A DNA stretch of 64,000 nt from Salvator merianae (Eukaryota > Chordata > Lepidosauria > Squamata > Teiidae). The notes beneath the pieces are model-generated. The model ran no database searches. It was given only the letters and a program-made list of their open reading frames with translations, and was not told the origin of the DNA. Shown piece by piece: positions 22,483 to 34,959 of this stretch. The stretch is from assembly GCA_003586115.2 (NCBI GenBank), contig QVOM02000073.1, positions 62,047,512 to 62,111,511 on the forward strand. The letters are read 5' to 3'. The first letter of the stretch is position 1. Each line of letters opens with the position of its first letter. The position numbers and the translations under genes were made by a program.

Positions 22483-24560
22483 CCTTTTCCTTATGTCAGC
22501 AGAATGTCAAAAAAGAGATAACTCTTGTATTTAGATTCTCATCTTGCTGCCAGCTGCAATGTGTCGTTTCTTTATACCACAATTCTAAGTTGCCTGTTCA
22601 TCGCTTTGCTGTGTTCAATGGTGCCTTTTTGTTGGTGTGTGGAATTAATACTGCAGTCTTGTAGCGCTGAACGCTGAGATTAGGAGAGCTTCCATTTTAA
22701 CTTTGATCAGCTGTTGTAGTAGTTGGTAGAGAAAGTGTTATGACATTGTTGGCCTCAATGGCCTGAATGGTTCTTACAGCTGCATAAGTCCATGATTTCC
22801 TAGATATGGGATTTGTTTAAGAGAAAATTGCTTGTGTTCAAAAAGCAGTTTAAAACTTATGGGTCATTCCTGTGAAAATATCTACTCTTCTATTATGCTT
22901 GCTATTAATAGGGCTTACGTTCTGACTCTTCCAATTTTTCTCTCTGTTTTAGTAGAAGCAGGGGCCCATTGCATAGAAATGCATGAGATGCACCTTTGTG
23001 AAATGAGGTCCATTTTTGTGTAATCATATGGAGGGTTGTGGTGTTGAAATGGATGTTAATGATGCATTGTGGGTTCAGCTTTAGAGGAGTGCTTGAGGAC
23101 AAAATCTATTTTGGGACAGCTTTGGAGATTTAAGCATCACTTGGAAAGGGCAGGACACTGGTAGGACATTGGGACTAAGATGCAGGACAATTGGAACTAA
23201 TGGGTAGAGGACTAGGAAGTGAAATATGAGTGGGGGCTGTAATGGAGACTGGAGAGAAGCCGGGAGAATGATTGGAAAGGTTGGATCAAAAAGGAACCAG
23301 ACTGGAAGAACAGGAACTGGGCAAGAGCAATGTTAGGCAAGGCAGGAAGTTCAAGAAAAGTTGTAGGCTGCTCATAAGGCACAGGAGTAATGCCTGACAG
23401 TACATGAGACACAGGAGTAGGGTTGGTGGCAGTTTCAAGTGCAATAGTACTAAAAAGCGGGTTGGAGCTAGAGAGAGTCTTTGCAGGGCAAGGCTGGGTG
23501 AACCAAGAACTTGGGCTGGAGCAATGTTCCTGAGATCTAACAGATAAATCAGTATGCATAGATCACAACTAGGTAAGCTCTTTGGTTGATCATCCAGAGG
23601 CTTCATGTACCCTGGTAATAACTGAGCAACAGAATCTAGGGTGGAAAGTGGACAAGAAATATTAACTCCTGCTTTCAGGTAAGGTCACAAGATTCTTAAC
23701 CAAGAATTCAGACCGTTGCTAGCTGAGAACTCCACCAGGTCATAATGCAATTGCTTTTAATCCTTTCCTGTTTTGATTTATGCATTGGAAGAGCATCAGC
23801 TTTTTTATTTCCCTTTCTTTTGGTGATGTAACATTCAACAACTGGATAATGCTATGGGACACTTTTTGACCTTCTTTTTCCCAGAAGCACCTTAAAGCTT
23901 CATGTCTATGCATCCTTCCCACTCCTTTTCCCTTAATGCCAGAGTTCCTTACAGTAATCTTTAAGGATGGAGGAGGAGGAAGAAGCATTCATAACCTCAT
24001 GTTTTGTATACAGAGACAAACCCTTTAGAGAAGAAACTTGTGATCCCTTCTTCCTCCCACACCTGTCGGGAATTGGGGCTTGTATTTTGATCAGTTTTAG
24101 GTGAGGAAGACAGACATGTATTTACAAGTGAGGTGATATTTATGAGGTGCAGAAGTTATGATTTAACCTAAAAGGAGAAATCAGGGAAATCAAATCCAAG
24201 CACATATTGTAAAGGTTAAGGAGATAAAAGTCACAAGTGAAAGATCAAATCCTGGGATGGCTATCTACTTATAGCCTTTCCTTCTCTGCACCCAAAACAA
24301 CCAGCTAACTCATAACAGGAAATCCTTGTGTCATTAATCTTTAAAAACAACCAATATTCTCCTTCTAATACCTTTTTTGTGGTTGTACAGGGAGACAGAC
24401 AGGTATTTGAAAAATATTTCCTCCAAAGGGCATTGGGTAGGAAAGAATAAAGAAAAAGGGACAGCAGATGTATAACAGCAAACCTTTGCATTGCTTTTTT
24501 TTTTTTTTTTTTAAAAGACAGAGCGTGGATTGACCCAGCCATACTAAAAGGCCAGTGTAA
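22483..24560. other. Non-coding stretch, nothing identified
   Basis: Open frames at 23,212-23,606 on the minus strand are Leu/Ser/Pro-rich and arise from GGA/CAGGA-rich DNA with loosely repeated units (23,140-23,480). A T run of 18 lies at 24,495-24,512. No gene or element boundaries were found. Confidence 0.4.
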
Positions 24561-24939
24561 CTTAGGCTATGTTTCCATAGCAATGATAGGAGGGCCTATG
24601 GCAGATGCTGTGGTAGAAGTGCTTTGTTGGCCATGATGACAGGTATTTAAGTGTCTCCTTTTTGACACGTGAAAGCACTTTTCTTCAAAGAGCATGATAT
24701 TATGCCCTTCCGCCTGGGCACCTCACACACCTTGGGAGATGTCACATCTTTCAGAGGGTGCTTTATGCTGTCAAAAGTGAGTCACTATGCCCTAGCTCCT
24801 TCAGCAAAGCACCCACAATGGTAAGAGAGAGGACAACTTAAAGTAACATGTAACAATCTAAAATGAGCATTTTGGAAGAGGCTTCTTCGATCTACTTTGA
24901 AAATAGTTTGAAAAGAAATGACTGATATGCCAGAGCTGA

Positions 24940-25026
24940 GAAGTCTGGAGCCATTTTGCCAGGCACCTGGAAGTGGCGCTAGAAGTATGACACTTCTGAG
25001 TGCCTGGCCAAAACAGTCCCATCCAG
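24940..25026. repeat. Short foldback inverted repeat
   Basis: TTTTGCCAGGCACCTGGAAG at 24,954 pairs with CACTTCTGAGTGCCTGGCC at 24,991-25,009, with a 15-bp loop. Pairing extends outward to CTGGAG/CTCCAG-like sequence. It may be the core of an old MITE with eroded termini. Confidence 0.5.
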
Positions 25027-25029
25027 CAA

Positions 25030-28000
25030 CTATGGAGGCTGGAAGCAAAAGTTGCCAGCATTTAAACTTGGACTGAGGAGGACTATCTGCAATGTGGACA
25101 GCCCATAGTGTGGTTTGCCAACAGCACAGCACATTGTGGGATGGATTGCTTAATATGACTCAGCATGGTGAGGAATTATTCATGCTGTGTGGAAATGGTT
25201 TTATAGTCCTGTAAGACATCTAAGACCATCAAATGGTGGTCTTGCTCTGGGTACCATGAATTGTATGCAAAAGTACAGTTACCTGCAGTTGGTCTTTCTC
25301 TATGATAACACTAACTGGAATGCTTCCCCCTCTGATATCACTGAGTTTCATACAACTATATCTTCTAGGCCTACTGAAGATATTTTTTTTTCCACCCAGG
25401 AGCTCCCAGTTTGAATGGGCTCCTGTTTACCATGTGTTTTCAATGTACTTGTGCTTTTCTTTATCACGTGTTTTTAGGTACTTAGATTTTACTGCTTGTA
25501 AAGTGTTTCAAGATTTTTAGAATAAGTGGTTGAAAAATATTACAGACTGATAAAGAAGGAAGTAATATTGGAAAGTAGTGCTCAAAGATACAGAGGCCAT
25601 GCCTCCACTTCTGGGTGGAGATGTCTCCACACGACGAGGCCCCATGGAGAAAGGCACCCTTCTCTTCTCCAGTTCAGAGCAAGGAGGCACTATTTTCCAT
25701 GCTGCTTTCATGAAGGATAAGAAGAAGCTGGCCTGCAAAGGAGACACCTCCATGAGTGAACACACCGGAAAACAGCCCAGACAATCACCTTGAAGGTGTC
25801 TGCTGCTGCTGTAAATGGAGATGGGGTGGCAACGGACACCTTCTTGGACCCTCTGAGGCTCCCTATTCAGATAAGTGGAGAGGGGGCCAAAGAATTTTGT
25901 ACAAAAAAATCATGTGGAAATCACACAGTTTTCCGTATTCTTGCTTTTTTCTCTACTAATCTGTCAGAATAAACCTGAAAGCATCATGATCATTTCATTC
26001 ATTTGCCAGAGTGAGGAGAGTCCCTTAACAACCATGCACTTGCCAAATGATGGCATCACTCCATGTCTCTAAAAGGCCTTGAGCTGCACACCTGAAACTT
26101 CCCTCTATTTGAAACGGTGCACATTCATTCCAATGAATTAAACTACAAATGGTTTAATTATCTACATTTTTGTGGCAAATAATCCCAAGCTCAGTTTCAC
26201 CCAGGATTGTTTCAAGATAAAACAGCATTTTTAGAAGGGAGTTTCACTCCTCCTCCGTTCCTTTCAGTACTCCAGTCTTTCACCCCTTCTTTTCTGGTTC
26301 AGAAGAGTTTAATTCCAGTTATCATAATGGTTCTGCTTTCTTATTTCTTTGCTCAAGGAGATTTTTTTTTTTATCAATACCATTGGGCAGCCTGTGGCCT
26401 AGATTGCATTATATGCTATTTTTATCCATGTATAGTCCTACCCAAGAGAGATGTTTGTTTGCTTTGACATAATTTATATACTATAAAAGCTGAAGAAATA
26501 CAGGTACGAGTCAGAACAGCAGGGCAGCATGCATCTTACAGAGGAGCTCACAAAGGCAGAGCATATACAAGGCACTTCTTGCTGATAAAGACAATTGCTA
26601 GACGCAGAATTCAGGTCATAGCTGCATCATCATTCTTCTGCAGTAAGGCTTAGATGAAAGCGTTTCTCGGTATCTGTTGTGAAGTGAGCTGCGCAGATTC
26701 TATTCCAGTTCTTTCTTGGGATGAGAAGACATAAGGATCCATTATAAATGTTTAAGGGATTTTCTCTATGAAGCGTTGAAATAATTTCTATGACACTTCA
26801 AAGTGTGGCTGGTATAGAATATTGTCCACAAGTGCAAGTCTGCATTAGCACCCTTCAAATCAGTTTCATACCAATAACCAGCTACTAGTGACTGTTATTC
26901 TTGTGAGGACAACTTCTAGTCCCACTCATCTATCCTTCTAGTTAAGAACTGTTACTTTACTTGATAAATAAGGATTCTTTCCTATGCAGTTTCAGAATTT
27001 AATGAAATGTGCTCCAGTTTACAGACTAGTGTCGAATGATTGCAATTTTTGTTTTTTAAAGAGAAGGGGTGGGGCTGGGGTGGAACTATTATGGAACTAA
27101 AGAAGCTTACACTTCAAGGCCCCTAATCCGGGGGGGAGGGGGCAAAAGCGATTTTAGTCCACATTGTTTAAATTGGGTGTGCGTGTACTGTATGAAAAGG
27201 GTTTTTTATAACAACAACAACAACAACAATATAGTGTAATCCAATACAAAATAATTGTGAAGGGCTCCCCATAACAGTTCAAGTTTCAGGGCCTCAAAAA
27301 TGTAGTCCACCACTGGGTGGGATTCTGTTTTCTGATATATGTGTCCTGCATCATTTGATTTTTGAAGCACTAAAAAAACAAATCATGGAGCTATGGACTA
27401 AATACTAAAGTTGCGCCTTGTCATCGCCCCTTAAGGATACTAGAATCTAAACTACTCTTTGATGTTTTGGTTTGATATGTGTCAGCAGTGATCAGTGAGC
27501 TTCTGCTCTGCCCTGGTTGATTTTTGTTGGGGGAAAGCTCCTGTGCAGATTCAGATTCTTGGCACTTCAAACAGAAGCCTATTTGCCATTGCACAGGAGT
27601 TTCAAAAACAAATATAAATTTAAAAAAACTGAATCATAATGACATGGTGAAGGGGCTTCTAGCTACAGCTCCTCTCACCAGCTGCCACTGAGAGACGTCA
27701 TCATGTTTGCTGGAGACTTAGCATAAAAGTCAACAGAACGTTGCCTGAGGGTGTAAGGGTGCCTCTATATCACAAAGGGTCTGAGCTCCCTAGTCAATAG
27801 CAGAAAAAGAAATCAGCTAGAGAAAATGGTGTGCAGGCATATCTTCAGAGGTCCAAATGTACCTATGGGCTTGGAAAATATGGTAATCTGTGGCATACCA
27901 AGAATACTTTATGGATGGAACTCCCAAGGCCAGATGATCCCCCAGACTGATACCTGGGGCAATGAAGTAATTCAGTGGGGCACAGATGTTTGCATCATTA

Positions 28001-28260
28001 CCAGATTCTCAGATTGAAAAGCTATGGTTAAAGTTACTAAGTATTAGAAGATCAGGAAAAGTTAGAACCCAGCTGCATATTTCGGCACAGACCAAGGAGA
28101 TAATAATCACTTGCTTCCAAAACATGTGCATTCCATTCCGGCAAAGATGTACATAGAAACAGAAGTGCCCCTACTGAATCAGTCAAGCTCCAACAGCCTC
28201 AATGTTCTTCTCTTTCAAAACTTCATACCAGAGTAAATGTATAATGAAACTTCTGCTCTT
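25030..28260. other. Non-coding stretch, little identified
   Basis: Several overlapping frames of 60-90 codons (25.2-26.5 kb) have no recognisable features. An (ACA)n run lies at 27,210-27,229. No element termini were recognised. Confidence 0.4.
27210..27229. repeat. (ACA)n microsatellite
   Basis: Six to seven ACA units in tandem. Confidence 0.85.
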
Positions 28261-28266
28261 GAGTAA

Positions 28267-28439
28267 GGCTGCATCCAGATGGCTGTGCATGTGCCACTTT
28301 CAGGTATGTTATGCCACTGAAATACTCAGAAGTGCATGGTCCCCCATGCTATCAGGACAGCAGGCAATTATTCCAAAGGGGCTTTTCTGTGCAGTTTTGC
28401 CTGTTGGTGCTTTATTTGGCTGGTGTCTGGAGCTGGCCT
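28267..28439. mobile_element. Possible MITE of the GGCTGCATCCAGA family
   Basis: The left end GGCTGCATCCAGATGG matches the termini at 36,297 and 37,115. The right side has GGTGTCTGGAGCTGGCC, an approximate inverted copy. No target duplication was identified and the body is diverged, so the boundaries are tentative. Confidence 0.4.
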
Positions 28440-28465
28440 AAATCCTTTCTTTTTGATCAGTAAGC

Positions 28466-28560
28466 AAGGGGGTCTAGTAGCACCTTAGAGACTAACAGAG
28501 AGAAATTAGTTGGTAGCATAAGCTTTTGTAGACTAAATCTACTTCATCATAATGTTACTA
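28466..28560. repeat. Interspersed repeat fragment of a type common in reptiles
   Basis: The stretch around TCTAGTAGCACCTTAGAGAC followed by TAACAGAG and GCATAAGCTTTTGTAGAC looks like a recurrent interspersed repeat known from turtle and lizard genomes. I recognise the style, but cannot name the family from the sequence. Confidence 0.4.
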
Positions 28561-29079
28561 CTAGTAATGTGCAGTGCCAAAGCCAACCTAGAGGATTTTC
28601 AAAATCAAGTCAAGCACAGGTTATAGGACAATGGGGAAAATGTCATGATCTTTAGGACCTTCTTGTTTGAGTCATCTTTTCATGGGCTATTCTGTTCCCC
28701 GTCCCTGTCCGTAACCCTTCCTTCTCAAGGCTAAACATATCTAATTCTTGGGATCTCTCTTTTCATACATTTTTTTTTAATCTTCTGATCCTTTTTGTTA
28801 ACCTGATCTTGCCCTAATTTCTTTGAATCCTTCTTCAAGTAAGGCAACACAGCTGGGTTCATTTCTTTAGGAGAGCCCTAACCAGAATGAAATTAAGAGA
28901 AATTGCCATTTTGCATGATTTTTAGGCTATATTTCTATTGATAGAGCCTGAAATTGCATTATTGGCAAAGTATAGCTCAGAAGATCATTAAAATACTTGA
29001 CTATTACTTTCTGCATCTTTGAGACCTCTGCAGTCTGTTTTTTTGGAAAGCTTCAGCATTATCCTGAACACTTTTAGGT

Positions 29080-29150
29080 AGTTATTTTATTTTCCAGTAT
29101 TTATACCCAGCACTTTGTCTGAAAATCTCAGGGTGGTTTGCAGTATCCAC
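29080..29150 (-). repeat. Antisense LINE 3' tail fragment
   Basis: CAGTATTTATACCCAGCACT with TCAGGGTGGTTTGCAG resembles the antisense 3' end of L2/CR1-type LINEs seen elsewhere in this window (for example near 35.0 kb). Short and diverged. Confidence 0.35.
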
Positions 29151-29539
29151 TGAAACATCACAAATAGTTGGTCTTAGCTGGCAGCAGCTCCTGAACCAGC
29201 TGGTCTGGCTCGTCTCTTTGCTGCTCAAGAACTGCCTGTCCTGCTCCCTCCAGTCCTGGATGTGTCTGCCTAGGCCTAGGACAGTTCCAGGAACTGGTGG
29301 ATGTTCCTCAGGGGTGGCTGGCAGTTGACAGTTGGCCTCAGCAGGCAGCAATTTCCAAGCAGGGTGGTCTGGCCCGGTGTGGTGTACTCATACTAGAATA
29401 TTGGTTTTACTGCGTTCGCTATGTATTTTGACCCAGCAGCTGTCTAGAACAGGACAATCAAATTCATTCTTTTTGTTTTCTTTGTGTGTAAGATTTGTGT
29501 GTGTACTTGACATATATGTATCATTCAACAGTCACATAG

Positions 29540-29655
29540 GGTTACCATATGGAAAGAGAAGAGGATTCCTGTACCTTTAATAGTCATACAAAGAGGAAAT
29601 TTAAGCAGATGTGCCCTGCATTATAGAAGCTCTGTTTTCTTTTTCCTGTGGTAAC
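29540..29655. mobile_element. Possible short hAT-like MITE (GGGTTACCATA terminus)
   Basis: TAGGGTTACCATATGG on the left faces TGTGGTAACC on the right, about 115 bp apart. Elements with GGGTTACCATA ends are familiar in reptile DNA. The right terminus is imperfect and no duplication was confirmed. Confidence 0.35.
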
Positions 29656-29659
29656 CATA

Positions 29660-32600
29660 CAATCACGACAAGGACTCCCCTAAGTTTCTGTTACTCCTTT
29701 TAAGACATGCAGAGCTTCCTGCATTCAAGAGTTCAAGCTCATACCGTTTATTTCCTGTACTTTGTTCATTAGTATATAAACATTGGAGCCTGTGAATCAC
29801 ATTCTTTGATGTCTTCCCAACATTATTAGGAAGTGGTTTGACATATTTCATTACAGCTGCTCCCCCTGTCCTATTTGTTTCTGATGTTTTTAATCACCCT
29901 CCTTATTCCACAGTAATTCAGTTTAAATTTCTCTTGAACTAGAGATAATGGGAACAAATGAAATTCAAAGAACACATTATCCTGAAATTTATGGCCATAA
30001 ATACCTTTTGAAACTCACAATGGGATAGTTTCTAATTCTGGTAACGATTCTGTTTTTCACAGATACTTAGAGACAAGCCAAAATCAAATTATACACATTT
30101 AGAACACATATCACAATGTAAAGTAAATACAAAGCCTTTGCCAGTGCACTGCAAGCCCAAGGCTTTGGGTGTCTGTCAGGCAAGAGGAAAGGACAATGTA
30201 TTCATCAGTCTTTCACATGGCCTATTGATTCTTTCCAAAAGTTGGTTCCCAGGCCAAACCCAGCGGCTTCCCTCCTACACAATCTTTCTGCCAACTGCAG
30301 AGAAGCAGGAGAGGTCATGAATTCTTGGTCGCATCTTAGCAGCCTATTCAATTCCATGTTAATGTATATCCTGCTATGCTTGCCCATCTAGCCTTAAGGA
30401 GCATGGTTTATTCTGTTGCAATGTGCAGCAGGATCCACATATTATGCATCTGGCATCCAGATGGGAAGCATTTGTTAAAGTTGCTTGAGGGCCTGGCCAA
30501 CAGATGGGAAACAGCACAAATGCGTCCTTTCTGGTCCAGCACCAGGAAGCAACGAAGTGCCAGCATTCTATACTTTTCTTCTGCTCTGAATCAATAGCTG
30601 GTTTGGTGTTTCCCAGGAGGTGAGCACTCAGGTTCTGTCTCTATGGGACACTGTTGATTTAATTAAACGAAGAGACAGTCAAGAGATGTAGCTAGTCCTT
30701 TCAGAAAGCTAGTAACAAGTGTGTTCTAGTACATTAATTTTAACTTTGGAACATCAGTAGATACACACAGAGTAGTAGATGGTACATTAGCCCAGGCCCA
30801 TAAAGGCTTTTATAACCCCAAAGTGGGTTTAATTGAATCAAATATAATTCACTAGATCTTCTTTGCTTCTAAATTTCCCTGTTCAAGATTCAAGAAGGCA
30901 TGGCACTATAACCTACCCATGCATTGCAACATTAGCCTGTTTTCAGAGAGACGCAAGTCTCTCTGGTTATCTGTCTGGGTGATGACCCTTAGTGCAAATT
31001 ATTTCTGACTCCTGAGCAGATATTTTTTTACTTGCACAGCTGTTAGCCTTGTGTTGCAAATGGGCTTGGCTTGATCAAATCTATCCAAAACCCTCAAAGC
31101 ATGCTAAACTAGAAACCTGGCATCTCTCAAAGAAATAAAAATCAGTTGCACGTATCCATTTATATAATAATATACATTTTGGTTATTCTGGTGCATGCAC
31201 GTGGATATTTTTCTAAGTGAGGAGGGAGATAACAGAGGCTGGGAAACAATTAAGTTTAATTAGTCTAACTGAAGGGGTGGTGGTGGTGAGGTATAATGTC
31301 TCTGCTACAGAAATGCTTCCCCCATCATGTTGTTAAATTCATAACATTAATACAGTGCCCACTCCAAAGGATGGTTACCTTGGTAGCTGTTTATTGCCAC
31401 CAGCAGTAATGTTATAAAAAGCCCCAAGTACATCTGAAGTAACCAGTACATCTGTTTCAGACTATATTGTCACACTAGCAAAGGAGCAGCTTTGGGGTGG
31501 ACAAACACCCCTCTTCTCACTAGCATTCACTTGCATCAGACCCTCCATCCATTCTCAGAAAAAGTGGGATGACTTGCTCATGAGGTGCAGCATGAGGTGC
31601 AATGGAGTGAGCATGTGTTTGTGCAACAAACACCCAAATATCCAGCTACTTGCCAAGTAAGAAAGAGAGGAGGGGGAAACCCCATTTGGGAAGGGGAGGA
31701 CTGTGCTTCATGGCTGACATTGATGTGGGGCAGGAGGAGTACCCAGGCAGCCAGTGAATCTGTGTTGCACCTCCCGGCAAGAGGCGTAGGGAGGAGGAGC
31801 TATGAACGAAGAAAGGAACAGAAGAAGGGCACAGGCTTTACTCGTTGTGTGATGCAGGTATAATACTTGTCCTGTAGTGCTCTTTCGCAGCAATACGTGG
31901 CCCTAGAGATGCAGGGTTTTTGAAGGGAAGGACAGACGACAAGAAGGAATCTCATTCTAACCCCATACTGATACAGCTTAGAAAGGAACTAGAGACGCAT
32001 ATCATAGTGCTGTCCCCTGAAACCCTTCTTGCATCTATTGAAAGGACAAGGTTGGATCTTTAATTTAGATCAGTGACAAAAAAGCAAGCAACATGAACCA
32101 CACCTGGCTGATTATGCAGTAAGAAAATGGAAGGCATCAGGTGCTTATATCTGAAATGCCAATGTGCTTGTGGGTCGCCACTGGCCTTCCCCTTTGTTCT
32201 CTGATTATTTTGGTACCTTGCCTTAAAACCTATTAGCAGCATGGAATACTGAAGCCTCAGGAAAAGATGCTGTTACTGGAAATGTGCATTAAGTTCCTTC
32301 GTGCAGAATATATACCATCCCTAATGCCCATGCTGTATCATAACAAGTAAAGAAAATGATGTAAGATAATTTTGTTTAAACTGGAACTGAAACCCCACAC
32401 ATCTCTCATATTCTCTTTCTGGCCTGCAGTGAAAATCAGGGCAATTAACAGTTTGTGTTATCATTACCTTGATTGAAAGAAAGTAAAAGAGCTGATATAG
32501 AACTGCTGACATTACTCAGATTTACCACATTGAATGGAACTATATTTCCATAACAACCACTAATGTCACTCAGATATATAATGCTAAAAGATAGTATATT

Positions 32601-32720
32601 TCACCAGCAAATCCTTTTCAAGCATTTTGTTCCAGGCACTGTAAAAAGCAAACTTAGCAGTGACTTAAAAACTGGGAAAGGCAAACCACAGCAGACTGCA
32701 ACTGCAGCTAATTGTGTGTA
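29660..32720. other. Non-coding stretch, nothing identified
   Basis: Only short open frames and no repeat termini or coding motifs. The GC-richer ORF at 31,585-31,863 has no recognised features. Confidence 0.4.
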
Positions 32721-32737
32721 CATAGTCATGAAACAGT

Positions 32738-33215
32738 ACCTCCAAATGCTGTTTAAAAACCACATTTTCCCCAGAATTATATTGGGATTGTCAAACATAC
32801 CCCTGACAATCCCAATATACTTCCAGGATAGTCCATCAAAAATGCGCTATATAGGCATGACGAAAAATCCAGCTCTGATGCCGGGTTTTCCATCCTACCA
32901 GATTGCTTACCTTGCCTGCCAATGCATTGTGGATCTTGCTGCTTTTGCAAAAGTACCCATATGCAGAAAGCACATGAAAAAACCCAAAGAGAAGTGAATG
33001 GGCACTTGCATCCAGGTACTTTTGCAAGAGCAGCAATCCTGTGGAACAAAACAGCAGACAAGGTAAGAACCTAGGATTGCCCCCTGGTGCATGGTAGGAG
33101 TGGTGAGAGGCAATTGTGAGATCTAAACAAGATTCTGCAGTTTCCTCACACCATTTGGAGGCACCATAGAGACTTGGGAGCAGCATTAGAAGCACCGATG
33201 AAATGAATTTGTATG
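32738..33215. mobile_element. Foldback DNA transposon, same family as the 36.3 kb element
   Basis: It contains a perfect hairpin, TATATTGGGATTGTCA against TGACAATCCCAATATA (32,780-32,822). A larger foldback follows, in which GATCTTGCTGCTTTTGCAAA (about 32,931) pairs with TTTGCAAGAGCAGCAATCC (about 33,021), extending to CTTACC/GGTAAG. The element at 36,297 shares the first hairpin in degenerate form and a similar second half. Outer termini are not clear here. Open frames across it (144 and 128 codons) follow from the foldback and are not genes. Confidence 0.55.
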
Positions 33216-33439
33216 CGTGCATGTGTGTCTGTGTGCAAGAGAAAGGCCTTAGAGGAGACCAAGTCAGGGATATTCCCTAACTTTGAACAAGCTGTTATTT
33301 GGTTTGAACATCCCTGACAATGATGTATTTAATTCCCATCACTGGGCAAAGGAGTTGTACATCGTGCTATGTAGAGGCTGGGACTCATACAATATGACTC
33401 ATGAATTGTCAACTTGCTTGAAGAACACAAACACCCTAA

Positions 33440-33642
33440 AGCAAGTGGCCAGGTACCACTGAGTTGTGGCTGAATCCTGGTTGACTGCATGGGCACCTCC
33501 ATGGGCACCTTTATGTAATCTTCTTGGTAGAGATACAGAAGTGGTTTGCCATTGCCTACTTCCGGTGAGAGGCTGGGAATCAAACCAGCAAACCTCTGTG
33601 TCCCAGGCTGCTTGCTCTACCAGTGAGCTTCCGCCACTTCCA
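33440..33642 (-). repeat. tRNA-derived SINE, antisense
   Basis: Read on the minus strand it begins GGAAGTGGCGGAAGCTCACT, followed by GGTAGAGCAAGCAGCC (A-box region), then GGTTTGATTCCC (B box; consensus GGTTCGANNCC) 30-40 bp later. This is the internal RNA polymerase III promoter layout of a tRNA. The body continues with GGCAATGGCAAACCACTTCT and a family-specific tail. It is a retroposed SINE, not a functional tRNA gene. The family name cannot be given with certainty. Confidence 0.8.
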
Positions 33643-33679
33643 AAATAAGTGTAGAGAACCACATATGCAGATGCTCTGG

Positions 33680-34130
33680 CTATTTATTTATTTATTGTCT
33701 GAAACCTTTCTGTGCTGCTTTGGGGGGGAGGGGGATTCTCAAACAGTCTAAAAATTAGTATAAAAACATGGTTAAAAAAATAAGAGAGAAAAAACAAACA
33801 CAATTGTTAAAAGTAGTCCTAAAATATGAAGTGAGATAAGTGTGCAGTCCAGCCTCTCACACAGAGACATCTGGATCCAGAGTGTGTGTGTAAGTGAGGG
33901 TGGGGTGGGGTGGGGTGGGGGATATTGATTAAGTGCCTAGTCAAAGCAATTAACAGGTGCCTACCAAATGTCAGAGGGAAGAGTATTCCTGAGGACAGTA
34001 CTGTATTCCAGAAAATAGGTGCTAATGCAGAGAACTCCCTTTTCAGTTCTGTTAGTTGTCCACCTGTTCTTTCCTTCTGTTAGAAAAGCAACATAAAGAA
34101 CAGTGGAGCTGAGCTGTAACTTAATTTGAG
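33680..34130 (-). repeat. Antisense LINE 3' UTR fragment with ATTT tail
   Basis: It starts with a TTTA tandem (33,680-33,696), then CTGTGCTGCTTTGGGGGG and diverged sequence like the antisense 3' end of the L2-type LINEs at 35.0 and 40.15 kb. It contains a (GGGGT)n run at 33,897-33,921. No RT is retained. Confidence 0.45.
33897..33921. repeat. (GGGGT)n short tandem repeat
   Basis: Four to five GGGGT units in a row. Confidence 0.85.
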
Positions 34131-34301
34131 AGGTCGAGAGCTTGCTTAGCTACACTTAGCTGGCCTAATGGTTTCTGTAATCCAGTTTTTTTTCATGCTT
34201 TCTTTCTGCTATGGTTAAGCTTTGCAATAGTGTTTAACTTCTGGGTGATTCTACTCACTCAGTGTGAAACCTTTTGATTTTATTTAGGAAAAAAAAAAAC
34301 A

Positions 34302-34366
34302 TAGCACTGCTAATACTCTGGAATATCCAAATATAGTGGAATAAGTAAGAGATGTCTGGATGCAGC
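34302..34366. mobile_element. Right half of a GGCTGCATCCAGA-type MITE
   Basis: CTGGAATATCCAAATATAGT followed by GGAATAAGTAAGAGATGTCTGGATGCAGCC is nearly the same as the right arm of the complete copy at 37,115-37,259. The left arm is missing or unrecognisable. Confidence 0.65.
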
Positions 34367-34959
34367 CCTCTCAGTTCCAATTCATTGCTGCAATATAAAG
34401 CACTGCTAATGTTCTGGCATGAAGAAACCATTCTAAAAAGGGTGTACTGTGTTGCACTTTTCTGCCAAAAAGGATATACAAAGCAGCTTTCAATATACTT
34501 AAAAAGAAAAACGTACTTTTTTCTTTAAAAATGATCCATTAAAAATGTTTTCAAGAAGCCTATTGTCCCCTACTTTGAGATCCTCAAGTAACATCGCTAG
34601 GCATCTTGGAGACACTCCATAAGCTATTGCCCACCCTTGCCACTTTCCTCACTAACCTTTTTACATGCAACTCTCAAGATCTTTTTTGCCTGGTTTGAAT
34701 GTTATTGTGATCTCTTATAATGCCTTGAATTTGTGCTACTGGAAGGAAAAACAGGAATCTCTATGTGAATGTTGGCATGTGCAGAAATTTTTGGCTTTTG
34801 TATATCTGGAATAGGCCTATCATACAAATGTAAGAATCCCATCCATTCCTCTCTGCACTTATATCTCAATCCCTATGTTTATAAAGTAAAATTATATCTG
34901 CCATTGAGTTTAAAATGTGTTTGAAATTACTCAGCCCACCCCAATGTTCAAATACATTA

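Noticed and set aside
32563..32997. 144-codon plus-strand frame and 128-codon minus frame
   Set aside because: Both lie largely in a foldback element where both strands read similarly.
33575..33642. Possible tRNA gene on the minus strand
   Set aside because: A and B boxes are present but the sequence cannot fold as a full tRNA and continues into a SINE body.
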